Assembly (NCBI GenBank): GCA_002319915.1
Contig: DCFQ01000093.1
Location: forward strand, 1 to 11,123
DNA: 11,123 nt
Direction: 5' to 3'
From: Bacteroidales bacterium UBA1800
GTDB lineage: Bacteria; Bacteroidota; Bacteroidia; Bacteroidales; VadinHA17
The position numbers and the translations under genes were made by a program. The notes under the pieces are model-generated. The model saw nothing but the letters and a program-made list of their open reading frames with translations, was not told where the DNA came from and made no database searches. Below are positions 1-6,008 of the stretch, piece after piece; positions within the stretch are counted from its first letter, which is position 1, and the number at the start of each line of letters is the position of its first letter.

Positions 1-1
1 C

Positions 2-784
2 CCGGGCGCTCACCTGATGCCTGTGAGGCTTGCAGCAAACCTGGGTTCCATGGCGGAGGCCAATGCATTCAAGTATGCCGTTGATCACGGGGCCGATGTG
101 ATCTCATGCAGCTGGGGACCAGCCGACGGTGACTGGACCGACGCTGAAGATCCCGTTCACAGCACGATGGTCGATCTTCCCGACAGCACAAGACTGGCGA
201 TCGCCTACGCGGTGAAAAACGGAAGGAGAGGAAGGGGCTGCGTGATTACCTTCGCTGCAGGGAACGGGAATGAGAATGTTAAATTCGACGGGTATGCCAG
301 CTGCCCGATGGTAATGGCAGTGGCCGCCTGCAACGATACCGGGAAGAGAACCGTCTACAGTGATTACGGAGATGCGGTCTGGTGCGCCTTTCCCAGCAGC
401 GATTTCGGCTATCCGCCATTCAGTCACCCGGATGCACTGACACCTGGGATCTATACCACCGACCGGACCGGAAAGGCAGGTTACAATCCATATGGCGACT
501 ACACCGATGATTTCGGTGGTACCTCGAGCTCCTGCCCGGGAGCGGCAGGCACCGCAGCCCTGGTACTATCAGTTAATCCGGAGCTTGGCTGGGAACAGGT
601 CAGGGAAATCCTCAAACGGACATCAGAAAAGATCGACCCGGCAGACGGGAGCTATGACAACACCGGGCACAGCAGGTTTTATGGCTACGGCAGGATAAAT
701 GCCGGAGAAGCCGTTAAGCTGGCAATAGCCATGAAACCAAGTAAATCCGGAAGGAGACCGAGAATGACCATGCTTAAACGTTAA
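2..784 (+). CDS. Subtilisin-like serine protease (peptidase S8), C-terminal part, cut by window edge
   Basis: Serine endopeptidase of the subtilase family. The reading frame is open to the left edge and begins in PGAHLMPVRL, the stretch that in subtilases follows the catalytic His, so the ATG at 17 is internal and the catalytic Asp and His lie outside the window. Counting from that Met, the oxyanion-hole Asn is N83 in FAAGNGN and the catalytic Ser is S170 in GGTSSSCPGAAG, with Cys where many subtilases have Ala. The sequence between (about 25-165) fits the core fold, and VNPELGWEQVREILKRT (186-202) followed by GYGRINAGEAV is the usual end of the domain. It stops shortly after with a basic tail and no type IX secretion C-terminal domain or other extension. 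A small membrane protein gene follows after 22 bp, suggesting co-transcription. Family assignment is very secure; substrate and N-terminal domains are unknown. Confidence 0.95.
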   Translation, partial: PGAHLMPVRLAANLGSMAEANAFKYAVDHGADVISCSWGPADGDWTDAEDPVHSTMVDLPDSTRLAIAYAVKNGRRGRGCVITFAAGNGNENVKFDGYASCPMVMAVAACNDTGKRTVYSDYGDAVWCAFPSSDFGYPPFSHPDALTPGIYTTDRTGKAGYNPYGDYTDDFGGTSSSCPGAAGTAALVLSVNPELGWEQVREILKRTSEKIDPADGSYDNTGHSRFYGYGRINAGEAVKLAIAMKPSKSGRRPRMTMLKR

Positions 785-806
785 CCTAAAATTGAATCTG
801 GAAACA

Positions 807-1247
807 ATGGCAAGAGAAATACTCACCGACAGTGACATAAGGAGGATCAACAGCTCGGGAGAGGCTTTGAGGCTTCCGGCTGATGCAACAGTCCCGGCAG
901 GAAAGGACAAGTATATCGACAGGCTTTTCAAATATATTCCTTCGGAAATTGTGGCAGGATACGTTTTTGTACTGGGCGTCTTAACAAGGCTCCGTGAACC
1001 TGCCGAAAACAACATCGCACAATGGGCGGTCTTCGTGATCTTCTGCCTCCTCACGCCCCTATACCTGTGGAGGATACAGAAAGTAAGAAAAGCAGAGCAG
1101 CATATAATCTCCCTTGTCTCGTTCGCGGTCTGGGTTTTGACCCTGGGCGGCCCGTTCTCCCGCTTCAGCTGGTACAACCCGATATACGGGGAGATACTCC
1201 TCCCGGTTTTTACCTTAATTATTGCCGTCTGGGAGGCAGAGTCCTGA
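807..1247 (+). CDS. Small four-helix membrane protein of unknown function
   Basis: I do not recognise a family. From the ATG at 807 the product is 146 residues: a polar N-terminal segment of about 45 residues (MAREILTDSDIRR...), then four hydrophobic segments at about 46-62, 71-89, 99-117 and 127-143, so an integral inner-membrane protein is likely. A basic loop (WRIQKVRKAEQ, about 88-98) between helices 2 and 3 suggests a cytoplasmic loop. I prefer this ATG to the in-frame TTG at 792, which would add five residues; neither has a clear ribosome binding site. It starts 22 bp after the subtilase stop on the same strand, so the two are probably one transcript. A role linked to the protease, such as anchoring or immunity, is only a guess from position. 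Confidence 0.7.
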   Translation: MAREILTDSDIRRINSSGEALRLPADATVPAGKDKYIDRLFKYIPSEIVAGYVFVLGVLTRLREPAENNIAQWAVFVIFCLLTPLYLWRIQKVRKAEQHIISLVSFAVWVLTLGGPFSRFSWYNPIYGEILLPVFTLIIAVWEAES

Positions 1248-1333
1248 ACCTTCGCGAAAAGACCTGACACCCTGCAGGATCATTCATTATGGCATGCAAT
1301 TTGTACCTGTAAATAGGTTAAATTTTTATTGCT

Positions 1334-1897
1334 ATGAAAAGTTTGAGATTTTATTCAATGTTCCTCATTTTCTGCGCGGGATTCCTGCTGGTTGGAGTGA
1401 ACGGATTCTCGCAGGACGCCAAGCGCACCAGGATGGAACGCAAGGAAGAGAGAAAGGCAGCATTGCTCGCAAATTTCAACGCGATCGATACGGTATTGAA
1501 TGACAAGGTTTTTGTACTTGAGGCTGATTTCCTGATAAACACTTATGGTGAAAGGTTTCATGTACCTTCGACGATAAACTTTATCAGGGTTGACTCGACA
1601 AAGGCAGTTTTGCAGACAGGATCGGATTTCAGGTTCGGGTATAACGGAGTCGGCGGGGTTACCGCAGAAGGCAGTATCGGGGCATGGAAGATGAACAAGA
1701 ATTTTAAGAACATGAGCTATACAGTTCAGTTCAATGTACTGACTCAGATTGGAAATTATGATGTGATTCTTACAGTAACTGCCGACAACCATGCTATGGC
1801 AACAATTTCAGGCTTGTCGATGGGCAGGCTGACATGGGAAGGATATCTTGTTGCTCCGTACAATTCGAGGATATTTAAGGGCCAGAATACAATTTAG
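1334..1897 (+). CDS. Secreted DUF4251 family protein
   Basis: Exported protein of unknown function, 187 residues, matching the DUF4251 family common in Bacteroidota. Residues 1-26 form a signal peptide (basic MKSLR, hydrophobic core, then NGFSQ). A charged linker follows (RTRMERKEERKAALL, 31-45). The DUF4251 pattern runs from about 58: FVLEADFL (60-67), NFIRVDSTKAVLQTG (82-96), GYNGVGGVTAEGSI (102-115), and the closing GYLVAPYNSRIFKG (170-183). The family is expected to form a periplasmic or surface beta-rich fold; no catalytic residues are known. An 86-bp gap separates it from the membrane protein upstream, so it may have its own transcript. The start is the only ATG that preserves the signal peptide. 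Family assignment rests on motif memory and is fairly secure. Confidence 0.85.
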   Translation: MKSLRFYSMFLIFCAGFLLVGVNGFSQDAKRTRMERKEERKAALLANFNAIDTVLNDKVFVLEADFLINTYGERFHVPSTINFIRVDSTKAVLQTGSDFRFGYNGVGGVTAEGSIGAWKMNKNFKNMSYTVQFNVLTQIGNYDVILTVTADNHAMATISGLSMGRLTWEGYLVAPYNSRIFKGQNTI

Positions 1898-1985
1898 GGT
1901 AATTATGACCCTTGCCGGCGATATTGTTTGCTGAACTTCCCCCTTTTGAATTGGTTAAGATAACTAACCGGCAGGGATGATGAAC

Positions 1986-2093
1986 ATGAAAAAGTCCGTC
2001 ATCCTCTGCTGGTTTTTTATTTTATTTTTCGGCGAACTGATTAACTTTATGGAATGTTCTTCAGGCATCCGTAATAAATTCCTAAACATATGA
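1986..2093 (+). CDS. Possible 35-residue hydrophobic leader ORF overlapping the deacetylase start
   Basis: ATG at 1986 with AGGG at 1973-1976, nine bases upstream, one of the few well-spaced ribosome binding sites in the window. Two further in-frame ATGs (1977, 1980) are too close to that AGGG. The peptide starts MKKSVILCWFFILFFGEL, which resembles a short membrane or signal-like segment, and ends LNI. Its TGA stop (2091-2093) overlaps the ATG of the deacetylase at 2090 in an ATGA arrangement typical of translational coupling, and the deacetylase has no evident ribosome binding site of its own. No homologue is recognised. It could be a chance ORF, since the region is AT-rich and short hydrophobic ORFs arise easily; the overlap and the binding site are the reasons for listing it. 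Confidence 0.35.
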   Translation: MKKSVILCWFFILFFGELINFMECSSGIRNKFLNI

Positions 2094-3040
2094 AACGATC
2101 TTTTCTCAGATTAAGGGTCATGGTGCTTTCAGCCGTTTTGTCCTTCTTCACTATTGCCGCTTTTCCCCAGCCTGCGCGGAACCTTGCACAAATACTCGGG
2201 TACCCGGCCGATTCAAAGCTTCTCATCATTCACGCTGACGATATGGGTCTTTCCCATTCGGTAAACAGTGCGTGTATAAAGGCATTTGAGAGCAAGGGGA
2301 TCACTTGCGGAAGCATAATGGAGCCCTGCCCATGGGCCCTTGAAATCAACATGTACCTGAAGGATCACCCGGAGATCGATGCAGGTGTCCATTTGACACT
2401 CACTTCCGAATGGCATTCATACAAGTGGGGGGGTGTTTCACCATCAGACAGGATCCCGAGCCTGCTCGACAGTGCCGGATATTTTTACCCGGATGTCGCT
2501 GCGGTGGGGAAAATGGCCAAAGCGGATGAGGCTGAGCGTGAGCTCAGGGCACAGATCGACCGGGCAATCGCAATGGGGGTAAATCCCACGCATATCGACA
2601 CCCACATGGGCAGTGTCCTTGCCAATGCTGAGCTTGTGAAGATCTATCTTCATCTTTCAGACCAGTATAAGCTCCCTGTGCTCTTTCCAAGATCGTACCT
2701 TGGTTACCTGCCTGCAGATGTTGCCAGGGAGCTTGGTTCAAAGATATTCCTCCTGGATAACCTGTTCATGCTCGAACCGGCTATGATCAAAGGCAGATGG
2801 ATCGATCCGTATAAAAAGGCAATCGAAGCAATGAAGCCCGGGCTGAATGAAATAATCGTCCATCTGGGTATGGACAATGACGAGATGAAGGCAATCTGCA
2901 GCGGGTTTGATGCATACGGCTCTTCCTGGAGGCAGAACGATCTCGACATGGTTACAGGGAATGAGTTCAGGGATCTGCTGAAAGCGAACAATATAATCCT
3001 GATAGGCTGGAAACAGGTTAAGGAGGCAATGAACAGGTGA
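2090..3040 (+). CDS. Exported YdjC/ChbG-type carbohydrate deacetylase
   Basis: Metal-dependent carbohydrate deacetylase of the YdjC family (PF04794), which includes ChbG, an enzyme removing an N-acetyl group from chitooligosaccharides. Residues 1-27 are a signal peptide (MKRSFLRLRV, hydrophobic core, AAFPQP), so unlike cytoplasmic ChbG this protein should act outside the cytoplasm. Conserved residues are visible: HADDMGLS (48-55, catalytic and metal-binding Asp pair D50/D51), GVHLTLTSEW (99-108, His101), THIDTHMG (167-174, H168 and H172), and IVHLGMDNDE (256-265, His258). The 316-residue length is normal for the family plus a signal. It overlaps a short upstream ORF by an ATGA and lies four bases from a DUF1624-type membrane acetyltransferase gene, so an acetyl-sugar substrate is likely. 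The exact sugar cannot be read from sequence. Confidence 0.92.
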   Translation: MKRSFLRLRVMVLSAVLSFFTIAAFPQPARNLAQILGYPADSKLLIIHADDMGLSHSVNSACIKAFESKGITCGSIMEPCPWALEINMYLKDHPEIDAGVHLTLTSEWHSYKWGGVSPSDRIPSLLDSAGYFYPDVAAVGKMAKADEAERELRAQIDRAIAMGVNPTHIDTHMGSVLANAELVKIYLHLSDQYKLPVLFPRSYLGYLPADVARELGSKIFLLDNLFMLEPAMIKGRWIDPYKKAIEAMKPGLNEIIVHLGMDNDEMKAICSGFDAYGSSWRQNDLDMVTGNEFRDLLKANNIILIGWKQVKEAMNR

Positions 3041-3044
3041 CCGG

Positions 3045-4205
3045 ATGAAAAGGATTGATAGCATTGATATCGTGAGAGGGCTGGTAATGGTCATAATGGC
3101 CCTCGATCATACAAGGGATTTTACCCATATAAGCTCTCTCACGCATAATCCTCTCGATCTGGCAACAACAACGCCCGTGCTGTTCCTGACAAGGTGGGTC
3201 ACCCATCTCTGCGCCCCGGTATTCGTATTCCTTGCGGGAGGCTCAGCCTGGCTCTCCGCGAGAGGCAGGAACAACCTTGCGGAAAGCCGGAGATTCCTGC
3301 TTAAGAGGGGCCTTTGGCTGATAATTCTCGAATTCACCCTTGTTAACTTTGCCCTCTGGTTTGATGTCCGCTTCAGGATAATCCTTTTCCAGGTCATAGG
3401 CGCCCTGGGATTCGGATTCATACTCCTTTCCCTCATGATGAAGCTTCCGGGATGGATCCTTGCCACTACGGGCCTGGTGCTGATCTTTTGCCATGATCTG
3501 CTGGTCCTTATTCATTTTCCTGATGGATCAGTCGTAAGGGCGATTCTTTCACCCCTATTCAATTACAGTTTTTATCATGTAACCCCAAAGTTCATTTTTG
3601 CGGTTGCTTATCCGCCGCTCAGCTGGTTTGGGATCATGCTCACCGGATATGCATGCGGGAGGATTTTTGAAAAGCCCGAACCCGGGAGGAAAAAAGTACT
3701 TCTTGCTGCCGGGACCTTGGCCCTGCTGCTCTTCCTGGCCATCCGGTCTATCAACATTTACGGAGATCCTTCCCGCTGGGCGCCTCAGAAGAATTTCGCC
3801 TATTCACTGCTTTCTTTCATCAATGTTTCGAAGTATCCACCATCGCTTCTCTTTACCCTGCTCACTCTCGGAATAATGTTCCTTCTGCTTTATGCAAGCG
3901 AAGGAAGAAAGAGGCTTGTTTCAGGGATACTTACAGTTTACGGGAAGGTGCCTCTGTTCTATTTCGTTGTCCACCTTTACCTGGTACACGGCATAATGGT
4001 GATGATCATGTTTCTGCAAGGGTTCAGCCTGAACCAGATGTCATTCGAACCTTTTAAGTTCGGGAGAGCGCAGGGATCAGGGATCAGCCTTGCGGCAGTC
4101 TATGCAGTCTGGATTGCGGTGGTGGCGCTCCTGTATCCCCTGTGCAGGTGGTACGGGAGGTTCAAATCCGAAAGAAGGGATAACCTCCTTCTAAGGTATT
4201 TGTAA
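3045..4205 (+). CDS. DUF1624 / HGSNAT-like multi-pass membrane protein, possible sugar N-acetyltransferase
   Basis: Integral membrane protein of 386 residues with about ten hydrophobic segments. The N-terminus, RIDSIDIVRGLVMVIMALDH (3-22), is the start pattern of the DUF1624/heparan-alpha-glucosaminide N-acetyltransferase catalytic family (PF07786), with the RG and DH residues (R11, G12, D21, H22). Other family-like stretches are HLCAPVFVFLAGGSAWLSAR (54-73), FQVIGALGFGFILLSL (115-130), SKYPPSLLFTLLTLGIMFL (262-280) and GKVPLFYFVVHLYLVH (300-315). In the human enzyme this family moves an acetyl group from cytosolic acetyl-CoA across a membrane to glucosamine; most bacterial members are uncharacterised. 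Only four bases separate it from the deacetylase upstream, so they are almost certainly one operon. A hairpin follows 31 bases after the stop. The fold family is well supported, the chemistry is inferred. Confidence 0.85.
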   Translation: MKRIDSIDIVRGLVMVIMALDHTRDFTHISSLTHNPLDLATTTPVLFLTRWVTHLCAPVFVFLAGGSAWLSARGRNNLAESRRFLLKRGLWLIILEFTLVNFALWFDVRFRIILFQVIGALGFGFILLSLMMKLPGWILATTGLVLIFCHDLLVLIHFPDGSVVRAILSPLFNYSFYHVTPKFIFAVAYPPLSWFGIMLTGYACGRIFEKPEPGRKKVLLAAGTLALLLFLAIRSINIYGDPSRWAPQKNFAYSLLSFINVSKYPPSLLFTLLTLGIMFLLLYASEGRKRLVSGILTVYGKVPLFYFVVHLYLVHGIMVMIMFLQGFSLNQMSFEPFKFGRAQGSGISLAAVYAVWIAVVALLYPLCRWYGRFKSERRDNLLLRYL

Positions 4206-4235
4206 ATGAGCCGGCCCCTGAATCGGCATTCTATT

Positions 4236-4261
4236 GCCCCCTCCGGGGAGATGGGGGCTTT
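4236..4261 (+). terminator. GC-rich hairpin after the acetyltransferase-like gene, probable terminator
   Basis: GCCCCC (4236-4241) pairs perfectly with GGGGGC (4253-4258) around an 11-base loop, followed by TTT and an AT-rich stretch, 31 bases after the stop of the membrane protein gene. The T tract is short, so termination may be weak. CCCC (4238-4241) could instead pair with GGGG (4245-4248), giving a competing smaller hairpin. Placement at the end of the operon supports the terminator reading. Confidence 0.6.
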
Positions 4262-4277
4262 AAATAACTCAGCGCTT

Positions 4278-4308
4278 CTCTGTGTCTCCCCTGTGTCACT
4301 CTGTGTAA
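4278..4308. repeat. Three CTGTGT units at 10-11 bp spacing
   Basis: CTGTGT occurs at 4280-4285, 4291-4296 and 4301-4306, with related flanks (TCTCTGTGTC, CCCTGTGTCAC, CTCTGTGTAAC), just downstream of the terminator hairpin and 37 bases before the VOC gene start. The pattern resembles the dispersed intergenic CTCTGTG / CTCTGCG triple repeats seen in many environmental bacterial genomes, whose function is unknown. This resemblance is from memory and needs a genome-wide count. Confidence 0.55.
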
Positions 4309-4342
4309 CAATTTCTATATTAACATTTTAAATTCTTCAACC

Positions 4343-4873
4343 ATGAAAAAATCCCTGATCCTTATTCTTCTTGCCGCCGGATTGGCCGCATTTGCTCCTG
4401 TCTCCAGCAAAATTTCTGCTGAGGACCCAATTATTACAACCAGGCGCGTTGCCCAGGTCGCCATTGTTGTACGCGATATTAACAAAGCCAGGATGGAATG
4501 GGCTGAGGTCCTCGGTGTGAAACCACCTGAAGTAAGCATCGCCGAAGGCCACTTCTCCAGGCCCACCAGATACATGAACCAGCCGTCGGATGCCAAAGCA
4601 AAACTGGCGTTTTTCGAGATGGAGAACCTTCAGATCGAGCTGATCGAGCCAATGGGCGGAAAAAGCACATGGCAGGAATTCCTTGACAACCACGGGGAGG
4701 GACTGCATCACATTGCCTTTACCGTAAAGGGTATCGACGGTGTCGAGAAACGATTTGAGATGAAGGGCATGCCAACAGTTCAGACCGGCGGCTGGGACGG
4801 CGGGGCTTACAGCTACGTCGATGCTTCGGCCAGGCTGGGATGCGTCCTGGAGCTCCTGGAGAATTACAGGTGA
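4343..4873 (+). CDS. Exported VOC-family (glyoxalase / methylmalonyl-CoA epimerase-like) protein
   Basis: Single-domain protein of the vicinal oxygen chelate superfamily, 176 residues. Residues 1-26 form a signal peptide (MKKSLILILLAAGLAAFAPV, then SSKISA), so the product should leave the cytoplasm. The two beta-alpha-beta-beta-beta modules are readable: VAQVAIVVRDINKAR (36-50) with Q38 where epimerases and glyoxalases usually have a metal-binding His; LQIELIEPMGG (96-106) with E99; GEGLHHIAFTVKGIDG (118-133) with H122/H123; and GCVLELLENYR (166-176) with E170. The overall pattern is closest to methylmalonyl-CoA epimerase and related dehydratase/isomerase-type members, but a CoA substrate is unlikely outside the cytoplasm. 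No upstream ribosome binding site is visible, and the ATG is fixed by the signal peptide. It is followed after 60 bp by a DUF2784 membrane protein gene. Fold assignment is secure; reaction unknown. Confidence 0.85.
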   Translation: MKKSLILILLAAGLAAFAPVSSKISAEDPIITTRRVAQVAIVVRDINKARMEWAEVLGVKPPEVSIAEGHFSRPTRYMNQPSDAKAKLAFFEMENLQIELIEPMGGKSTWQEFLDNHGEGLHHIAFTVKGIDGVEKRFEMKGMPTVQTGGWDGGAYSYVDASARLGCVLELLENYR

Positions 4874-4933
4874 CCCCGGGCTCCGGCATCAGCATTACCG
4901 GGTTTTGATGTTTTACCTCTGTTCAGCAAATAA

Positions 4934-5332
4934 ATGATCTACAGGGTCCTTGATATTTTCTTCCTGGTATTTCACACATCGCTGGTGGTCTTTAATGTGT
5001 TCGGGTGGATATGGAAGAGGACAAGGAAGCTGAACCTTCTGACCCTTCTGCTCACAGGAAGCTCGTGGCTGTTCCTGGGGCTGATCGTCGGAACAATCGG
5101 CTACTGCCCTCTGACCGACCTGCATTTTAGGGTGCTTGAGAAGCTTGGGCATACGGATCTCCCATTTTCCTACATGAAGTATCTTTTTGACAGGATCACT
5201 GGGATAAGTCTCGCAGACCCTTTCGCGGATAAAGTGACACTTGCCGTTTTTATCGCGGCGCTGTTGTTTTCTCTTATTTTCAATGCCCGGGATTACTTGC
5301 TGAAAAGGCATAAAGGCACCTTCAGAAACTGA
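4934..5332 (+). CDS. DUF2784 family membrane protein
   Basis: Small integral membrane protein of 132 residues matching DUF2784, a family of unknown function. Hydrophobic segments lie at about 5-25, 36-57 and 102-118, with family features H14, FGW (23-25), SSWLFLG (43-49) and the highly characteristic GYCPLTDLHF (56-65), followed by an LG (71-72) and a FSYMKYLF stretch (78-85). The Cys and acidic/His residues in the GYCPLT segment may form a site at the membrane face, but no activity is known. It sits 60 bp after the VOC gene on the same strand and converges with the SiaC-like gene, whose stop is 65 bp away. The ATG lies in an AT-rich context without a Shine-Dalgarno sequence, as usual for this phylum. 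Confidence 0.85.
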   Translation: MIYRVLDIFFLVFHTSLVVFNVFGWIWKRTRKLNLLTLLLTGSSWLFLGLIVGTIGYCPLTDLHFRVLEKLGHTDLPFSYMKYLFDRITGISLADPFADKVTLAVFIAALLFSLIFNARDYLLKRHKGTFRN

Positions 5333-5397
5333 CGCAATGGTCCCGGCTTTCAGGCTGGTTACAATCTGGGCCAAAAGGCGGGTCTGAAGTCAATGGT

Positions 5398-5796
5398 TCA
5401 GCAACAGGTGTTTATGTCATTGGTGACGCTGAACCTGATCGGGATATTGAATGCCGAAGCAACATATTCTCCTCTTTCAAGTATATCATCGTCATCCTCC
5501 TCATAAAACCAGTGAATTGTCAGTTTCTTTTTCATGAGCTGGACTCCGGACAGATTTTTGAGGATCTTTACGAGGATTGAGGTACTATAGCTGTTGAGGT
5601 ATTCAAATGCTATTTTGATCAGAGTGTTTTCAGCTGGTTCTTTCAGGTAGCTCTCAACCCAGCTTTGAATCTCTTCGGTTGGATGCCCTCCTGTTCCGTA
5701 CAATCCCCTGCCTTTTATCCGGATGGTCCCTTGCGGATCAAAGAAAAATTCCGGAGTATTATCGGTAGGTAAGATATGTAATGGCTTTATCTTCAT
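5398..5796 (-). CDS. SiaC-family (DUF1987) regulatory phosphoprotein
   Basis: Protein of 132 residues matching DUF1987/SiaC (PF09345). In Pseudomonas, SiaC is phosphorylated on a Thr by the kinase SiaB, dephosphorylated by the phosphatase SiaA, and in its unmodified form activates the diguanylate cyclase SiaD. Family landmarks here are TPEFFFDPQGTIRIKGRG (14-31), EEIQSWVESYLKEP (41-54), FEYLNSYSTSILVKILKNL (64-82) and IHWFYEEDDDDILERGEYVA (94-113). The usual YFNTSS acceptor segment appears as YLNSYSTS, so the phospho-acceptor would be Ser69 or a nearby Ser/Thr rather than the usual Thr. The usual GRSIPEN-like segment is altered to GRGLYGTGG. No kinase, phosphatase or cyclase partner lies in the window. 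AGGGGG sits only one base from the ATG, too close for a normal ribosome binding site. The product is cytoplasmic and ends NTCC. Confidence 0.85.
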   Translation of the reverse strand: MKIKPLHILPTDNTPEFFFDPQGTIRIKGRGLYGTGGHPTEEIQSWVESYLKEPAENTLIKIAFEYLNSYSTSILVKILKNLSGVQLMKKKLTIHWFYEEDDDDILERGEYVASAFNIPIRFSVTNDINTCC

Positions 5797-5827
5797 TCCC
5801 CCTAAAATAATTTAACTTTCCCCTTGT

Positions 5828-5860
5828 GTTATACTACATGTCTCCGTTGCAGGTTATAAC
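5828..5860. repeat. Inverted repeat GTTATA / TATAAC upstream of the SiaC-like gene
   Basis: GTTATA (5828-5833) is mirrored by TATAAC (5855-5860) with 21 bases between; the right copy is part of the perfect 8-bp palindrome GTTATAAC (5853-5860). It starts 32 bases upstream of the SiaC-like ATG on the minus strand, a position suited to a regulator site, but the arms are short and AT-rich and chance is possible. Confidence 0.25.
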
Positions 5861-5938
5861 TTGAAAATGCAGGCAATATTGTTTGATTCAATGCTAATCA
5901 CTGGGATTCAATAGATTAAATTTTAAGAATATATTAAG

Positions 5939-5950
5939 CCTATGCATAGG
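5939..5950. promoter_or_regulatory. Perfect 12-bp palindrome CCTATGCATAGG before the GH97 gene
   Basis: CCTATGCATAGG reads the same on both strands and lies 58 bases upstream of the GH97 ATG, in the intergenic region shared with the divergent SiaC-like gene. A loose -7-like sequence, TATTTTAG, follows at 5967-5974, so the palindrome would sit about at the -30 region of that candidate promoter. This is compatible with a dimeric regulator site; no regulator gene is nearby. Confidence 0.35.
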
Positions 5951-6008
5951 GGTTCGGCCAATATTGTATTTTAGCACACGGATTTCCGGACATGAAATTT
6001 TGCAGCCA

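Noticed and set aside
623..1270. 215-residue open frame on the minus strand
   Set aside because: It runs opposite the subtilase and membrane protein genes, lacks family motifs, and its product looks like an antisense shadow.
1300..1326. Promoter TTTG then TAAATTTT before the DUF4251 gene
   Set aside because: Spacing is only 15 bases, and transcription would start at the ATG itself, leaving no leader; probably chance in AT-rich DNA.
5333..5397. Terminator between the convergent DUF2784 and SiaC-like genes
   Set aside because: Only short, mismatched pairings (for example CTTTCAG with CTGAAG) were found, with no T tract.
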